A DNA stretch of 38,070 nucleotides from the NCBI RefSeq assembly GCF_001500125.1, contig NZ_LQIV01000027.1, positions 1-38,070 on the forward strand, given 5' to 3'. The notes below the pieces were generated by a model. That model was not told the origin of the DNA, made no database searches, and saw only the letters and a list, made by a program, of their open reading frames with translations. Made by a program: the position numbers and the translations under genes. Below are positions 7,901 through 15,279 of this stretch, in pieces. Each line of letters starts with the position of its first letter. The first letter of the stretch is position 1. This DNA comes from Mycobacterium sp. IS-1742 (lineage in GTDB: Bacteria; Actinomycetota; Actinomycetes; Mycobacteriales; Mycobacteriaceae).

Positions 7901-10485
7901 AGCATCGCCTCGCCCTCACCCATGAGGTGGCTGCGCGAGCAGATGGTGCGGGTGGCGTCCTCCAGCGACAGGCCGCCCGAGAAGTACGCTGCCGCCGCCT
8001 CACCGAGTGACTGGCCGATCACCGCACCCGGTTTCGCACCGTGATGGCGGAGCAGCTCACCGAGCGCTATCTGGATCGCGAAGATGACCAGCTGCACCTT
8101 CTCGATCGGCAGTTCGGTGGTCTCGTCGCTGTAGTCGATGGCATCGTCGAGGATGAGTTCGAGGATCGAATGTCCGCGCTCGTCCTGAATGTACGAGTCG
8201 ACCTTGTTGATCCACTCGGCGAAGACCTCGTTGCGCAGATAGAGGCTCTTGCCCATCTTGCGGTGCTGGGCGCCGAAACCGGCGAGCACCCAGACCGGCC
8301 CGTTGGTGACCGGCCCGTCGGCGCTGTAGACGTTCGGGTTCTGCTTACCCTCGGCCAGGGCACGCAGACCCTTGATCGCCTCGTCGTGGTCCCGGGCCAT
8401 CACCACCGCGCGGGAGCGGCCGTGGTTGCGCCGCGACAGCGTCCGGCCGATCGACTCGAGCGACGACGCCCGGCCCTCCTCGCTGTCGATCCAATCGGCC
8501 AGCTCGGCGGCGGCGGCCCGTTTACGCGAGGTCAGGAACGCCGAAACGGCAAGCGGGACAAGCGGAACCGGTTGCTCGGCGGCCTCGAATTCTGCGCGCG
8601 CGACCTCGAGCAGGCGCTTGGCCTCGTCGGTCAGCCCTGGCAGTTCGTATTCGGGTTCGGCGGCCGCCGCGGGCCGGTCCAGACCGTCGTCATCCTCATC
8701 GGAGTCGATGAACTCGCCGTACTCGTCCATCCGCACCCCGCCGACGTACACGGCGGGCTGGTTCGGCTCGGCGGTCACCTCGACCACCTGCTCGGGTTCC
8801 GGCTCGACGAGGTCGCCCGGCAGCACCTCGCGCAGCACCAGGTGCGCGTTGGCGCCGCCGAAGCCGAATCCGGACACCCCGGCGATCGCGTGCCCGCTGT
8901 AGCGCGGCCACTCGGCGACGGTGTCGTTGACCTTCAGCCGCACGGCGTTGAAGTCGATGTAGGGGTTCGGGCCGGTGTAGTTGATGGACGGCGGCAGCTT
9001 GTCGTTGCGCAGCGACAGCGCCACCTTGGCCAGGCTGGCCGCACCCGCGGCCGACTCCAGGTGTCCCACATTGGATTTCACCGCGCCCAGCAGAGCGGGT
9101 TTGTCGGCGGGCCGGTTGCGCCCGATCACCCGGCCGAGCGCGTCGGCCTCGATCGGGTCGCCCAGGATGGTGCCGGTGCCGTGCGCCTCGACGTAGTCGA
9201 CGTCGCGCGGGTTGATGCCGGCGTCCTTGTACGCCTTGCGCAGCACCTCGGCCTGCGCGTCGGGGTTCGGCGCGAGCAGGCCGTTGGACCGGCCGTCGTG
9301 GTTGACCGCGCTGCCCGCGATCACCGCGTAGATCTCGTCACCGTCACGCCGGGCGTCGGAGAGCCGCTTGAGCACCAGCATGCCCGCGCCCTCGGAGCGG
9401 GCGTAGCCGTTGGCGTCCTGCGAGAACGACTTGATCCGGCCGTCCGGGGCGAGCACCCCGCCGACCTCGTCGAAGCCGATGGTCACCAGCGGGGTGATCA
9501 GCGCGTTCACGCCGCCGACCACCGCGACGTCGGCCTCACCGGCGCGCAGCGCGGCCACACCCTGGTGGGCGGCGACCAGCGAGCTCGAACACGCGGTGTC
9601 GATGGCCATCGACGGGCCGCGGAAGTCGTAGAAGTACGACACCCGGTTGGCGATGATCGAGCTGGTGGTGCCGGTGATCGCGTACGGGTGCGCGACACCC
9701 GGATCGGCCACGGACATGAAGCTGTAGTCGTTGTTCGAGGCGCCGATGTACACACCGACGCGCTCACCACGCAGGCTCGACGCCGGGATGCGGGCGTGCT
9801 CCAGCGCCTCCCACGTCAGCTCGAGCGCCATCCGCTGCTGCGGATCGATGTTGTCGGCCTCCATCTTCGACAGGGCGAAGAACTCGGCGTCGAAACCCTT
9901 GATGTCCTTGAGGTAGCCGCCGCGGGTGGCCGCCTTGGCGACGCGCTCGGCGATCCGCGGCTCGCCGAGGAACTCCTCCCAGCGCCCCTCGGGCAGATCC
10001 GTGATCGCGTCGCGGCCCTCGAGCAGCGCCTGCCACATCTCGTCGGGGGTGTTCATGTCCCCGGGGAAGCGGGTGGCGAGGCCGACGATGGCCACATCGT
10101 CGACGTCGCGCTCACGGCTCCAGTCCTGATCGTCGGCGCCGTCGTCTTCACGTTCGGGCTCACCCTCGATGATCACCGTCGCCAGCGACTCGATGGTCGG
10201 GTGTCGGAACGCCACGGTGGCGGTCAGCGTCACACCGGTGAGGTCCTCGATGTCGCTGGCCATCGCGACCGCGTCGCGCGAGGACAGGCCGAGCTCCACC
10301 ATCGGCGTCGACTCGTCGATCCCGTCGGCGCTCTGCCCGGTGGCGTTGGCGATCCAGTTGCGCAGCCATTCGCGCATCTCGGCGACGGTCATGTCGACCT
10401 GCGCCGGCCTCAGCAGGCCGTCCTCCCCCTGGGCGACGACCGGCTGATTCTGCGCGGAGGGCGAATTGTTCGGTGTATCAGACAT
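4951..10485 (-). CDS. pks13: Polyketide synthase Pks13, the mycolic acid condensase
   Basis: 1844 residues from the ATG at 10485, preceded by AAAGAG at six bases; the in-frame ATG at 10491 directly abuts that sequence. Domains: ACP1 (LGLSS, phosphopantetheine Ser69); ketosynthase with DTACSSS (Cys299), EAHGTG and SNVGHLES; an acidic linker (about 565-625); acyltransferase with GQSLGE (Ser826); ACP2 with LGLDSL (Ser1295); a Pro/Ala linker; thioesterase with GWSLGG (Ser1650), Asp1677 and His1816. The triad matches published M. tuberculosis residues (1533, 1560, 1699) with one constant offset of 117. It condenses a meromycoloyl chain from FadD32 with the AccD4-made carboxyacyl-CoA and transfers the product to trehalose. 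It is about 110 residues longer than the M. tuberculosis protein, with extra linker length. Confidence 0.98.
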   Translation of the reverse strand: MSDTPNNSPSAQNQPVVAQGEDGLLRPAQVDMTVAEMREWLRNWIANATGQSADGIDESTPMVELGLSSRDAVAMASDIEDLTGVTLTATVAFRHPTIESLATVIIEGEPEREDDGADDQDWSRERDVDDVAIVGLATRFPGDMNTPDEMWQALLEGRDAITDLPEGRWEEFLGEPRIAERVAKAATRGGYLKDIKGFDAEFFALSKMEADNIDPQQRMALELTWEALEHARIPASSLRGERVGVYIGASNNDYSFMSVADPGVAHPYAITGTTSSIIANRVSYFYDFRGPSMAIDTACSSSLVAAHQGVAALRAGEADVAVVGGVNALITPLVTIGFDEVGGVLAPDGRIKSFSQDANGYARSEGAGMLVLKRLSDARRDGDEIYAVIAGSAVNHDGRSNGLLAPNPDAQAEVLRKAYKDAGINPRDVDYVEAHGTGTILGDPIEADALGRVIGRNRPADKPALLGAVKSNVGHLESAAGAASLAKVALSLRNDKLPPSINYTGPNPYIDFNAVRLKVNDTVAEWPRYSGHAIAGVSGFGFGGANAHLVLREVLPGDLVEPEPEQVVEVTAEPNQPAVYVGGVRMDEYGEFIDSDEDDDGLDRPAAAAEPEYELPGLTDEAKRLLEVARAEFEAAEQPVPLVPLAVSAFLTSRKRAAAAELADWIDSEEGRASSLESIGRTLSRRNHGRSRAVVMARDHDEAIKGLRALAEGKQNPNVYSADGPVTNGPVWVLAGFGAQHRKMGKSLYLRNEVFAEWINKVDSYIQDERGHSILELILDDAIDYSDETTELPIEKVQLVIFAIQIALGELLRHHGAKPGAVIGQSLGEAAAAYFSGGLSLEDATRTICSRSHLMGEGEAMLFGEYIRLMALVEYSADEIKTVFSDYPDLEVCVYAAPTQTVIGGPPEQVDAIIARAEQEGKFARKFQTKGASHTSQMDPLLGELAAELIGITPHPLQIGYYSTVHEGKFLRAGSDPIHDVDYWKKGLRHSVYFTHGIRNAVDNGHTTFLELAPNPVALMQVGLTTMSAGLHEGQLIATLARKQDEVDSMTAAMAQLFVHGHDLDMRTLFPRRSRGLAGALDYANIPPTRFRRKPHWLDVRFSGDNAGVMPGSHVATPDGRHVWEYSPRGAVDAQALAALVKSAASQVLSDAAVTAAEQRAVPGDGARLVTTLTRHPGGASVQVHARMDESFTLVYDAIVTRGGAAVALPAAVATGTVAAQPESFAPGEPEPDDAAILSDNLTQGANLGAGLGKWSPDSGETVRDRLGLIVGGAMGYEPEDLPWEVPLIELGLDSLMAVRIKNRVEYDFDLPPIQLTAVRDANLYAVEQLIVYAIEHRDEVDQLAESQKGKTAEEIAAEQAELMGGASTVAELEEKLAAAGHPLGASEQAAEQAAVLSGANETTATTPVPDPQAEPSTQDDDADAIPAPPTDPSGPAANIPAPPTDPSGPGKPSQSTVAAASKVLTQEAVTEALGSDVPPRDAAERVTFATWAIVTGKSPGGIFNELPTIDDATAAKIAERLTERVDEGTVTADDVTGAKTIEELSTTVREYLEGGKVDGFVRTIRAPQEGSNSIPVFVFHAAGGSTVVYEPLLKRLPSDTPMYGIERVEGSIEERAREYVPKLLELNGWASEATGEKKQGRPFILAGWSLGGVLAYACAIGLKQAGADVRFVGLIDAVRPGEEIPRTQEETRKRWDRYARFAERTFNVEVPEIPYEELEQLDDEGQVRFVLDVVSQSGVQIPGGIIEHQRTSYLDQRAIDTAEIKPYDGHVTLYMADRYHDDAIYFEPAYATRKPDGGWGEFVADLEVVPIGGEHIQAIDEPYIAKVGAHMSEAINRIESEAK
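6140..6211 (-). repeat. Tandem duplication in the Pks13 linker
   Basis: Two near-identical 30-base copies (6140-6169 and 6182-6211) with a 42-base period encode IPAPPTDPSG twice, between ACP2 and the thioesterase. The duplication keeps frame and lengthens a flexible Pro-rich linker. Confidence 0.85.
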
Positions 10486-10539
10486 GTTCATCTCTTTCGC
10501 CGCCCGCGGCGGTGTGTGGGGAAAGGCGAGGTCCGTTCG

Positions 10540-12429
10540 TCAGTCGGTCTCGTCGGGGAAGGCGTTGGCGACCTTCCCGCTGCGGAGGGTGCCGTCGAGG
10601 TAGGCCGAGCGGCACGCCCGGCGGCCGATCTTGCCGCTCGAGGTGCGCGGGATCGCCCCGGCCGGGGTCAGCAGCACGTCGCGCACGGTGACGCCGTGAC
10701 GCACGGCGATCGCGGCGCGGATGTCGTCGGCGATCGGGCCCATGTCGAGCTTGTGGGCGCCCGGCGCCCGCTCACCGACGATGACGAGTTGTTCGGAGGT
10801 GTCGTCGGGGTCGCGCTTGAGGCCCGCGTGCGCGTTCTCGAACACCTCGTCGGGGAGCTGGTTGGCCGGCACCGAGAACGCGGCGACGAACCCCGTGCGC
10901 AGCGCCTTGGTGGCCTCCTGCGCCGAGTACTCGAGGTCCTGCGGGTAGTGGTTGCGGCCGTCGATGATGACCAGGTCCTTGACGCGGCCGGTGATGTAGA
11001 GGTCGCCGTCGTAGAAGGCGCCGTAGTCACCGGTGCGCACCCACGTCGCGTCGTCGGGCGCGCCTTCGGCGTGGCTCGGGTTGGTCCGCGACTTGAGGAT
11101 GTTGCGGAAGGTCGCCGCCGTCTCCTCTTCCTTGCCCCAGTACCCGGTGCCCATGTTCTGCCCGGAGATCCAGATCTCGCCGATGTGGCCGTCGGGGAGT
11201 TCGGTGGCGGTGTCGTGGTCGACGATGACCGCCCACTCCGCGATGCCGACCTTGCCCGCCGACGCCTGCGCGACGGCCTTCGGCGAATCCGGCGGCACCT
11301 CGACGAAGCGGTGGCTGTTCAGTTCGTCGCGGTCGACGGTGACGATCTTCGGGGATTCGTTGACCGGGGTCGTCGACACGAACAGCGTGGCCTCGGCCAG
11401 ACCGTAGGACGGTTTGATGGCCTGCGGCCTGAACCCGTAGGGGCCGAACGCCTCGTTGAAGTTGCGGACGGTGGCCGCCGAGATCGGCTCGCTGCCGTTG
11501 AGGAGCGCCTTGACGTTCGACAGGTCCAGCGGCGGCTCACCCTCGCGGGGCAGCCCGCGGGCGGCGGCGTGGTCGAACGCGAAGTTCGGGGCGACCGAGA
11601 TGACGCCGCCGGTCTCGCCCTCCTTGCGGGCCATCTCGCGGATCCACCGGCCGGGCCTGCGGACGAAGGCCGCGGGCGTCATGAACGAGATGTAGTGCCC
11701 GATCATCGGCGAGATCATGATCGTGATCAGGCCCATGTCGTGGAAGAACGGCAGCCAGGACACGCCCCGGTCGCCCTCCTCGCCCTCGAGCGCCTCGATC
11801 ACCTGCACCACGTTGGTGGCCAGGTTCAGGTGGGTGATCTGCACACCGGTCGGGATACGCGTCGAACCCGAGGTGTACTGCAGGTAGGCGATGGTCTCCT
11901 GGGTGACGTCGACCGACTCCCACGTCTGCCCGACCTCGTTGGGCACCGCGTCGACGGCGATCACCCGGGGACGCTGGTTGGCCGGCCGGGTGCGGAAGAA
12001 CTTGCGGACGCCCTCGGCGGCCTCGGTGGTGGTCAGGATCGCCGACGGCGTGCAGTCGTCGAGGACGGCGTGCAGGCGCCCGACGTGGCCGGGCTCGTTC
12101 GGGTCGAACAGCGGCACGGCGATGCGGCCCGAGTACAGCGTGCCGAAGAACGCGACGAGGTAGTCGAGATTCTGCGGGCAGAGGATCGCGACGCGGTCAC
12201 CCGGCTGGGTGACCTGCTGCAGGCGGGCGCCGACCGCCCGGTTGCGGGCACCGAAGTCGGCCCAGCACAGGTCGCGCTCCACGCCGTCGCGTTCGGTGGA
12301 GAAGTCGATGAAGCGGTAGGCCAGTTTGTCGCCACGCACCTTCGCCCACCGTTCGACGTGTCGCACCAGGTTCCCGTTGTCGGGGAACTTGATGAGACCG
12401 TCCTTGATGAACGGGTTGTGGAACGGCAT
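10540..12429 (-). CDS. fadD32: Long-chain fatty-acyl-AMP ligase FadD32
   Basis: 629 residues from ATG 12429, preceded by AGGAGAG at about six bases; an in-frame GTG at 12447 lies upstream of that site. FadD32 activates meromycolic acid to acyl-AMP with ATP and loads it on the N-terminal ACP of Pks13. The adenylate-forming signature YLQYTSGSTRIPTGV, the HDMGLI motif, PSYGLAEATLFVS, VRTGDYG and a C-terminal lid ending in PRTSSGKIGRRACR are all present; the early GARLQQ and insertion region are typical of FAAL rather than CoA ligases. It is 54 bases from pks13 and probably first in the fadD32-pks13-accD4 operon. It is essential in species studied and a known drug target. Confidence 0.98.
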   Translation of the reverse strand: MPFHNPFIKDGLIKFPDNGNLVRHVERWAKVRGDKLAYRFIDFSTERDGVERDLCWADFGARNRAVGARLQQVTQPGDRVAILCPQNLDYLVAFFGTLYSGRIAVPLFDPNEPGHVGRLHAVLDDCTPSAILTTTEAAEGVRKFFRTRPANQRPRVIAVDAVPNEVGQTWESVDVTQETIAYLQYTSGSTRIPTGVQITHLNLATNVVQVIEALEGEEGDRGVSWLPFFHDMGLITIMISPMIGHYISFMTPAAFVRRPGRWIREMARKEGETGGVISVAPNFAFDHAAARGLPREGEPPLDLSNVKALLNGSEPISAATVRNFNEAFGPYGFRPQAIKPSYGLAEATLFVSTTPVNESPKIVTVDRDELNSHRFVEVPPDSPKAVAQASAGKVGIAEWAVIVDHDTATELPDGHIGEIWISGQNMGTGYWGKEEETAATFRNILKSRTNPSHAEGAPDDATWVRTGDYGAFYDGDLYITGRVKDLVIIDGRNHYPQDLEYSAQEATKALRTGFVAAFSVPANQLPDEVFENAHAGLKRDPDDTSEQLVIVGERAPGAHKLDMGPIADDIRAAIAVRHGVTVRDVLLTPAGAIPRTSSGKIGRRACRSAYLDGTLRSGKVANAFPDETD

Positions 12430-12521
12430 TTCACACTCTCCTGTCACACCGCGGCTTGCTGCACGGCTCCTCTTAGGGACGCTGCAGTCCCTCGGCGGAC
12501 GGCGCGGACCCGAACCTCAAA

Positions 12522-12527
12522 ATTTTA
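12522..12527 (-). promoter_or_regulatory. Candidate -10 box for the fadD32 operon
   Basis: The minus strand reads TAAAAT in an otherwise GC-rich gap, fitting TAnnnT. It would put transcription start near 12515 and give a leader of about 85 bases. No clear -35 box is visible, which is common in mycobacterial promoters. Confidence 0.33.
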
Positions 12528-12594
12528 CTCGCGCCAGGGCGGGTGCCGGCCTCCGCGCTCCCGCGGCGACCACCGCTCCCGGCCTTACTTTTCT

Positions 12595-12615
12595 CTTAAT
12601 GTCATGCATGTTAAG
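12595..12615. promoter_or_regulatory. AT-rich near-palindrome upstream of fadD32
   Basis: CTTAA (12595-12599) and TTAAG (12611-12615) flank the self-complementary CATGCATG (12603-12610). The site lies between culp6 and fadD32, upstream of the candidate -10 box, and could bind a dimeric regulator. This is inferred from symmetry only. Confidence 0.28.
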
Positions 12616-12653
12616 GGCCGTACAGGCACTCGCCAAATCAACTCGGTCACGTG

Positions 12654-13661
12654 TCAACCATGTTTTGGTTGCGGCGCGCTCTCGATCACGTTCCGGGCCC
12701 AGTTCAGCGTCCACGCCGTCGCCGGTTGGCCGTCGACCTGCCAGAACTGCGGGGTGGCGTACATCGCATGGATCGGCTGCCCGGCGCCGCCCGCCAGGGT
12801 CTCCAGCGTGCGCGGCAGGTTGACGATCGAGAACGCCGATTCGGGCGCGGCGCAGATCAGGTCGCCCGGCGCGCAGATCTCGAAGACCCGGTCGTTGAGC
12901 TGGCCGAAACCGCCCGGCCGCGGACCCGTCATGCTCAGGCCGAGCGCGCTCAGCGTCGGCACCTCGTGCAGCGTGATCTCCGCGCCCACACCCGGCGGGT
13001 TGGGCCCGACGTCCTGCCCGACCCCGGTCTGGCGGCGGCCGTCGGCGATCGCGGTCACCCCGAGCAGCAGATCCTGGTCGATCGGGCCGCGGCCGTTGCC
13101 GACGTCGCTGGCGATGTCCCCGGCGATCACCGCGCCCTGCGAGAACCCGACGATGACGTAGCTGGTCAACGGGCACCGGTTGTTCATGTCCGTCAGCGCC
13201 CTGACCGCGGCCTGGGTGCCCTCGGCGCGGCTGTCGTTGTAGGACATCTGCTTGTCCGCGGAGAACGGATTGTGGAACTGCGCGGTGTAGGGAACCGTGT
13301 AGATCTCGAGGCGGTCGTTGCCGAATTCGGCGCGCAGCGGGTTGGTCACGTTGAGCAGCAACGCGATCGGGAACTGCGTCGGGTTGAACGGGTCCATCTG
13401 CGGCGAGGACTCCCAGGTGCCGGGAATCGACAGCAGCTGCACGTCCGGGCAGCTGGCGTCCTGGAACTCCGGGCGCGGCTTACCGGTCGACGGCACGCCG
13501 GTCGGCGGCACCGCGGTGGGCGGCAGCGCCGTGTCCGGGGTGTCGGGTTTGCGCATCACCACCACGATGATGGCCACGACCAGCACCACCACCAGGGCCA
13601 TCGCCCCGGCGGCGGCCAGGGCGAGGATGCGGTGACGCTTGCGTCGACTGGTTTTCGGCAT
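12654..13661 (-). CDS. culp6: Cutinase-like envelope lipase/phospholipase Culp6 (Rv3802c-type)
   Basis: 335 residues. A basic N-terminus and one hydrophobic helix (about 12-36) would anchor it or act as an uncleaved signal, followed by a Pro/Thr linker (40-62) and an alpha/beta-hydrolase domain. The nucleophile elbow is GFSQG (Ser174), with Asp267 in CAPGD and His298 in GQPIHAMY. These are each one less than the residues I recall for Rv3802c (175, 268, 299). Paired cysteines (71/163 and 263/270) fit the cutinase fold. The family shows thioesterase and phospholipase activity and is linked to mycolate metabolism; its natural substrate is not settled. It lies in the gap before fadD32, 34 bases after a lipoprotein gene, and is probably co-transcribed with that gene. 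Confidence 0.93.
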   Translation of the reverse strand: MPKTSRRKRHRILALAAAGAMALVVVLVVAIIVVVMRKPDTPDTALPPTAVPPTGVPSTGKPRPEFQDASCPDVQLLSIPGTWESSPQMDPFNPTQFPIALLLNVTNPLRAEFGNDRLEIYTVPYTAQFHNPFSADKQMSYNDSRAEGTQAAVRALTDMNNRCPLTSYVIVGFSQGAVIAGDIASDVGNGRGPIDQDLLLGVTAIADGRRQTGVGQDVGPNPPGVGAEITLHEVPTLSALGLSMTGPRPGGFGQLNDRVFEICAPGDLICAAPESAFSIVNLPRTLETLAGGAGQPIHAMYATPQFWQVDGQPATAWTLNWARNVIESAPQPKHG

Positions 13662-13695
13662 GGGGTATTCGGCTCCTCGCGTACGCGGGTCTGCG

Positions 13696-14175
13696 CTAGC
13701 AGAGTCGTTCGGTTGCGATGCGAATGTAGTCGGCGGTCGTGGAGTCGACCTCCCTCACCGAGGTTCGCATGGAACTGGGTCGCGTCGCGCGCACGTCGCT
13801 GCGCACGAGCGGCAGGATGAACTCCCACACCGCCTGATCGGTCTGCTTGGCCGCGCGCGCCTGACAGACCGCGGATCCGATGGACAGGGCACGCAGGTCG
13901 GTGGTGGCCCGGACCCCGGCGGCCTTCAGCGCATCCAGGTAGTGCCGCTGCTGGCCGGTGACGGTCACCGCACCCGGCTGCCCGGCGCTCTCGGGTGGGC
14001 TGGGCAGGTCCGATCCGCGGTCACCGGCGTCGTTCGGAAGCGCGGCGGGCGGGGGTGGCGCGGTCGAGGTGACGTCGCGGTTGAGCACGCCCTCGGTCAG
14101 CGTGCACGCGGCGACGAGTACGACCGCGGACAGCACGAACAGCGTGGGGAGGATCCGCCGTCGGGTGTGCTGCAC
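13696..14175 (-). CDS. DUF732-type secreted lipoprotein
   Basis: 159 residues from a GTG at 14175; a longer in-frame start at 14256 would overlap the MPT51-like gene and push the signal peptide inside. The N-terminus (QHTRRRILPTLFVLSAVVLV) ends in the lipobox VAAC, giving lipid-modified Cys24. A Pro/Ser-rich spacer follows, then a helical domain with YLDALKAAGV and a conserved cysteine in AVCQARAAK, the pattern of mycobacterial DUF732 proteins. The function of that family is unknown. In M. tuberculosis I recall no gene here between Rv3802c and fbpD, so this looks like a lineage-specific addition or a loss there. GGAAC before the GTG is a weak ribosome site. Confidence 0.75.
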   Translation of the reverse strand: MQHTRRRILPTLFVLSAVVLVAACTLTEGVLNRDVTSTAPPPPAALPNDAGDRGSDLPSPPESAGQPGAVTVTGQQRHYLDALKAAGVRATTDLRALSIGSAVCQARAAKQTDQAVWEFILPLVRSDVRATRPSSMRTSVREVDSTTADYIRIATERLC

Positions 14176-14230
14176 GGTTCCACGGTACCGGCTGCCCGAC
14201 GCGGACCCCGGTGAGCGGATCGGCTGCCGG

Positions 14231-15127
14231 TCAGCGGATCGCGGCCACCAGGTCACCCGACATGGCTCCCAGTTGCGGCGCCCAGCTGCCCCAGCCGTGC
14301 TCGCCGCCCGCGGGGAAGTCGAAGTGCCCGTTGCTGCCGCCGACGGCTCGATAGTGCTGGTAGAACGCCCGGTTGCTGCCCTGGGCCTGATCGCAGTAGC
14401 CGATCATCGCGGCCGGGTCGACGCACGTCAGCGTCGTCGGGCTGTACACCCACAGCCTGGTGTTGTTGTTCGCCAGCAACTGGATGTGGACATCGGGGTC
14501 GTGCCACTTCCAGCGGCCCAGCTGTGGGAGGCCCCACATGTTGCGGGTGTCGACGCCGCCGTACTGGGCCAGGCCCGCGGTGATGGCGCCGTTGAGCGTG
14601 GTGGCCGACGGGGTCATGAACCCCGACATCGACCCGGCATAGCGGAACCGGTCGGGGTGGAAGGTGGCCATCATCATCGCGCCGGTCCCGCCCTGGGCGG
14701 CGCCGACGATGCCGTGCCCGCCGGGGGCCAGGCCCTTGTTGGCGGCCAGCCAGTCGGGCAGCTCGGTCGCCAGGAACGTCTCCCACTGCCGGCTGCCGTC
14801 CTGCTCCCAGTTCGTGTAGAGGCTCCAGGCGCCGCCTGCGGGCGCGGCGACCGAGATGCCCTTGCCTGCAAGGGTATTCATCGCGTTGCCCGCGGTCACC
14901 CAGTTGCTCACCTCGGGGGCGGCGTTGAAGGCGTCGAGCAGGAACACCGCGTGCGGTCCCCCGCCCTGGAAAGCGACCGGGATGGCGCGGCCCATGGCGG
15001 CCGACGGCACCATCAGGTACTCGACGGCCTCGGCCCGGGCGGTGCTCCCGGAGGTCATCTCCGTCGCGGACCACAGGCCCGCGGCCAGCACCACGGCCGC
15101 AACCGCTCGCAACAACCCACGCATCAT
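14231..15127 (-). CDS. fbpD: Antigen 85-related secreted protein MPT51 (FbpD/FbpC1), non-catalytic
   Basis: 298 residues from ATG 15127, preceded by GAGGTG at seven bases; in-frame sequence further upstream has no signal-like start. The signal peptide ends near ARAEA, and the mature part begins VEYLMVPSAAMG, as in Ag85. The fold is Ag85-like, but the nucleophile motif GLSMAG is replaced by GAAQGG, so Ala144 stands where Ser should be. MPT51 is known to lack mycolyltransferase activity and has been proposed to bind carbohydrate or matrix proteins. A hairpin separates it from fbpA, which lies upstream on the same strand. Confidence 0.93.
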   Translation of the reverse strand: MMRGLLRAVAAVVLAAGLWSATEMTSGSTARAEAVEYLMVPSAAMGRAIPVAFQGGGPHAVFLLDAFNAAPEVSNWVTAGNAMNTLAGKGISVAAPAGGAWSLYTNWEQDGSRQWETFLATELPDWLAANKGLAPGGHGIVGAAQGGTGAMMMATFHPDRFRYAGSMSGFMTPSATTLNGAITAGLAQYGGVDTRNMWGLPQLGRWKWHDPDVHIQLLANNNTRLWVYSPTTLTCVDPAAMIGYCDQAQGSNRAFYQHYRAVGGSNGHFDFPAGGEHGWGSWAPQLGAMSGDLVAAIR

Positions 15128-15220
15128 CACCGCACACCTCACGTCTGTTCGCCAATCCCCGCCGCAGGTAGTGAACCACACCACCCTCGGACGTCGGGAT
15201 GGAAAGCCTCCGCAACGGCC

Positions 15221-15254
15221 GACGGCGGCGACCCCGTGAGGGATCGCCGCCGTC
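15221..15254 (-). terminator. Hairpin terminator after fbpA
   Basis: A perfect 11-bp inverted repeat (15221-15231 and 15244-15254) with a 12-base loop lies 26 bases beyond the fbpA stop codon. It is followed on the minus strand by GC-rich sequence with only a short TTT, so it may stop transcription partially. It would let the two antigen genes be expressed at different levels. Confidence 0.5.
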
Positions 15255-15279
15255 TGCGCACCTTGCGTGGGCTGTTCGG

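Noticed and set aside
12652..12657. TTGACA hexamer at the end of culp6 as a -35 box for fadD32
   Set aside because: No TAnnnT box lies 16 to 19 bases downstream.
8041..13161. A 1706-residue open frame on the plus strand opposite pks13 and fadD32
   Set aside because: It is antisense to two certain genes, very rich in Arg, Val, Asp and His, and has no domain; such shadows are expected in high-GC coding DNA.
14144..14144. Extended start at 14256 for the DUF732-type lipoprotein
   Set aside because: It would overlap the MPT51-like gene and place 27 unrelated residues before the signal peptide; the GTG at 14175 gives a proper lipoprotein start.
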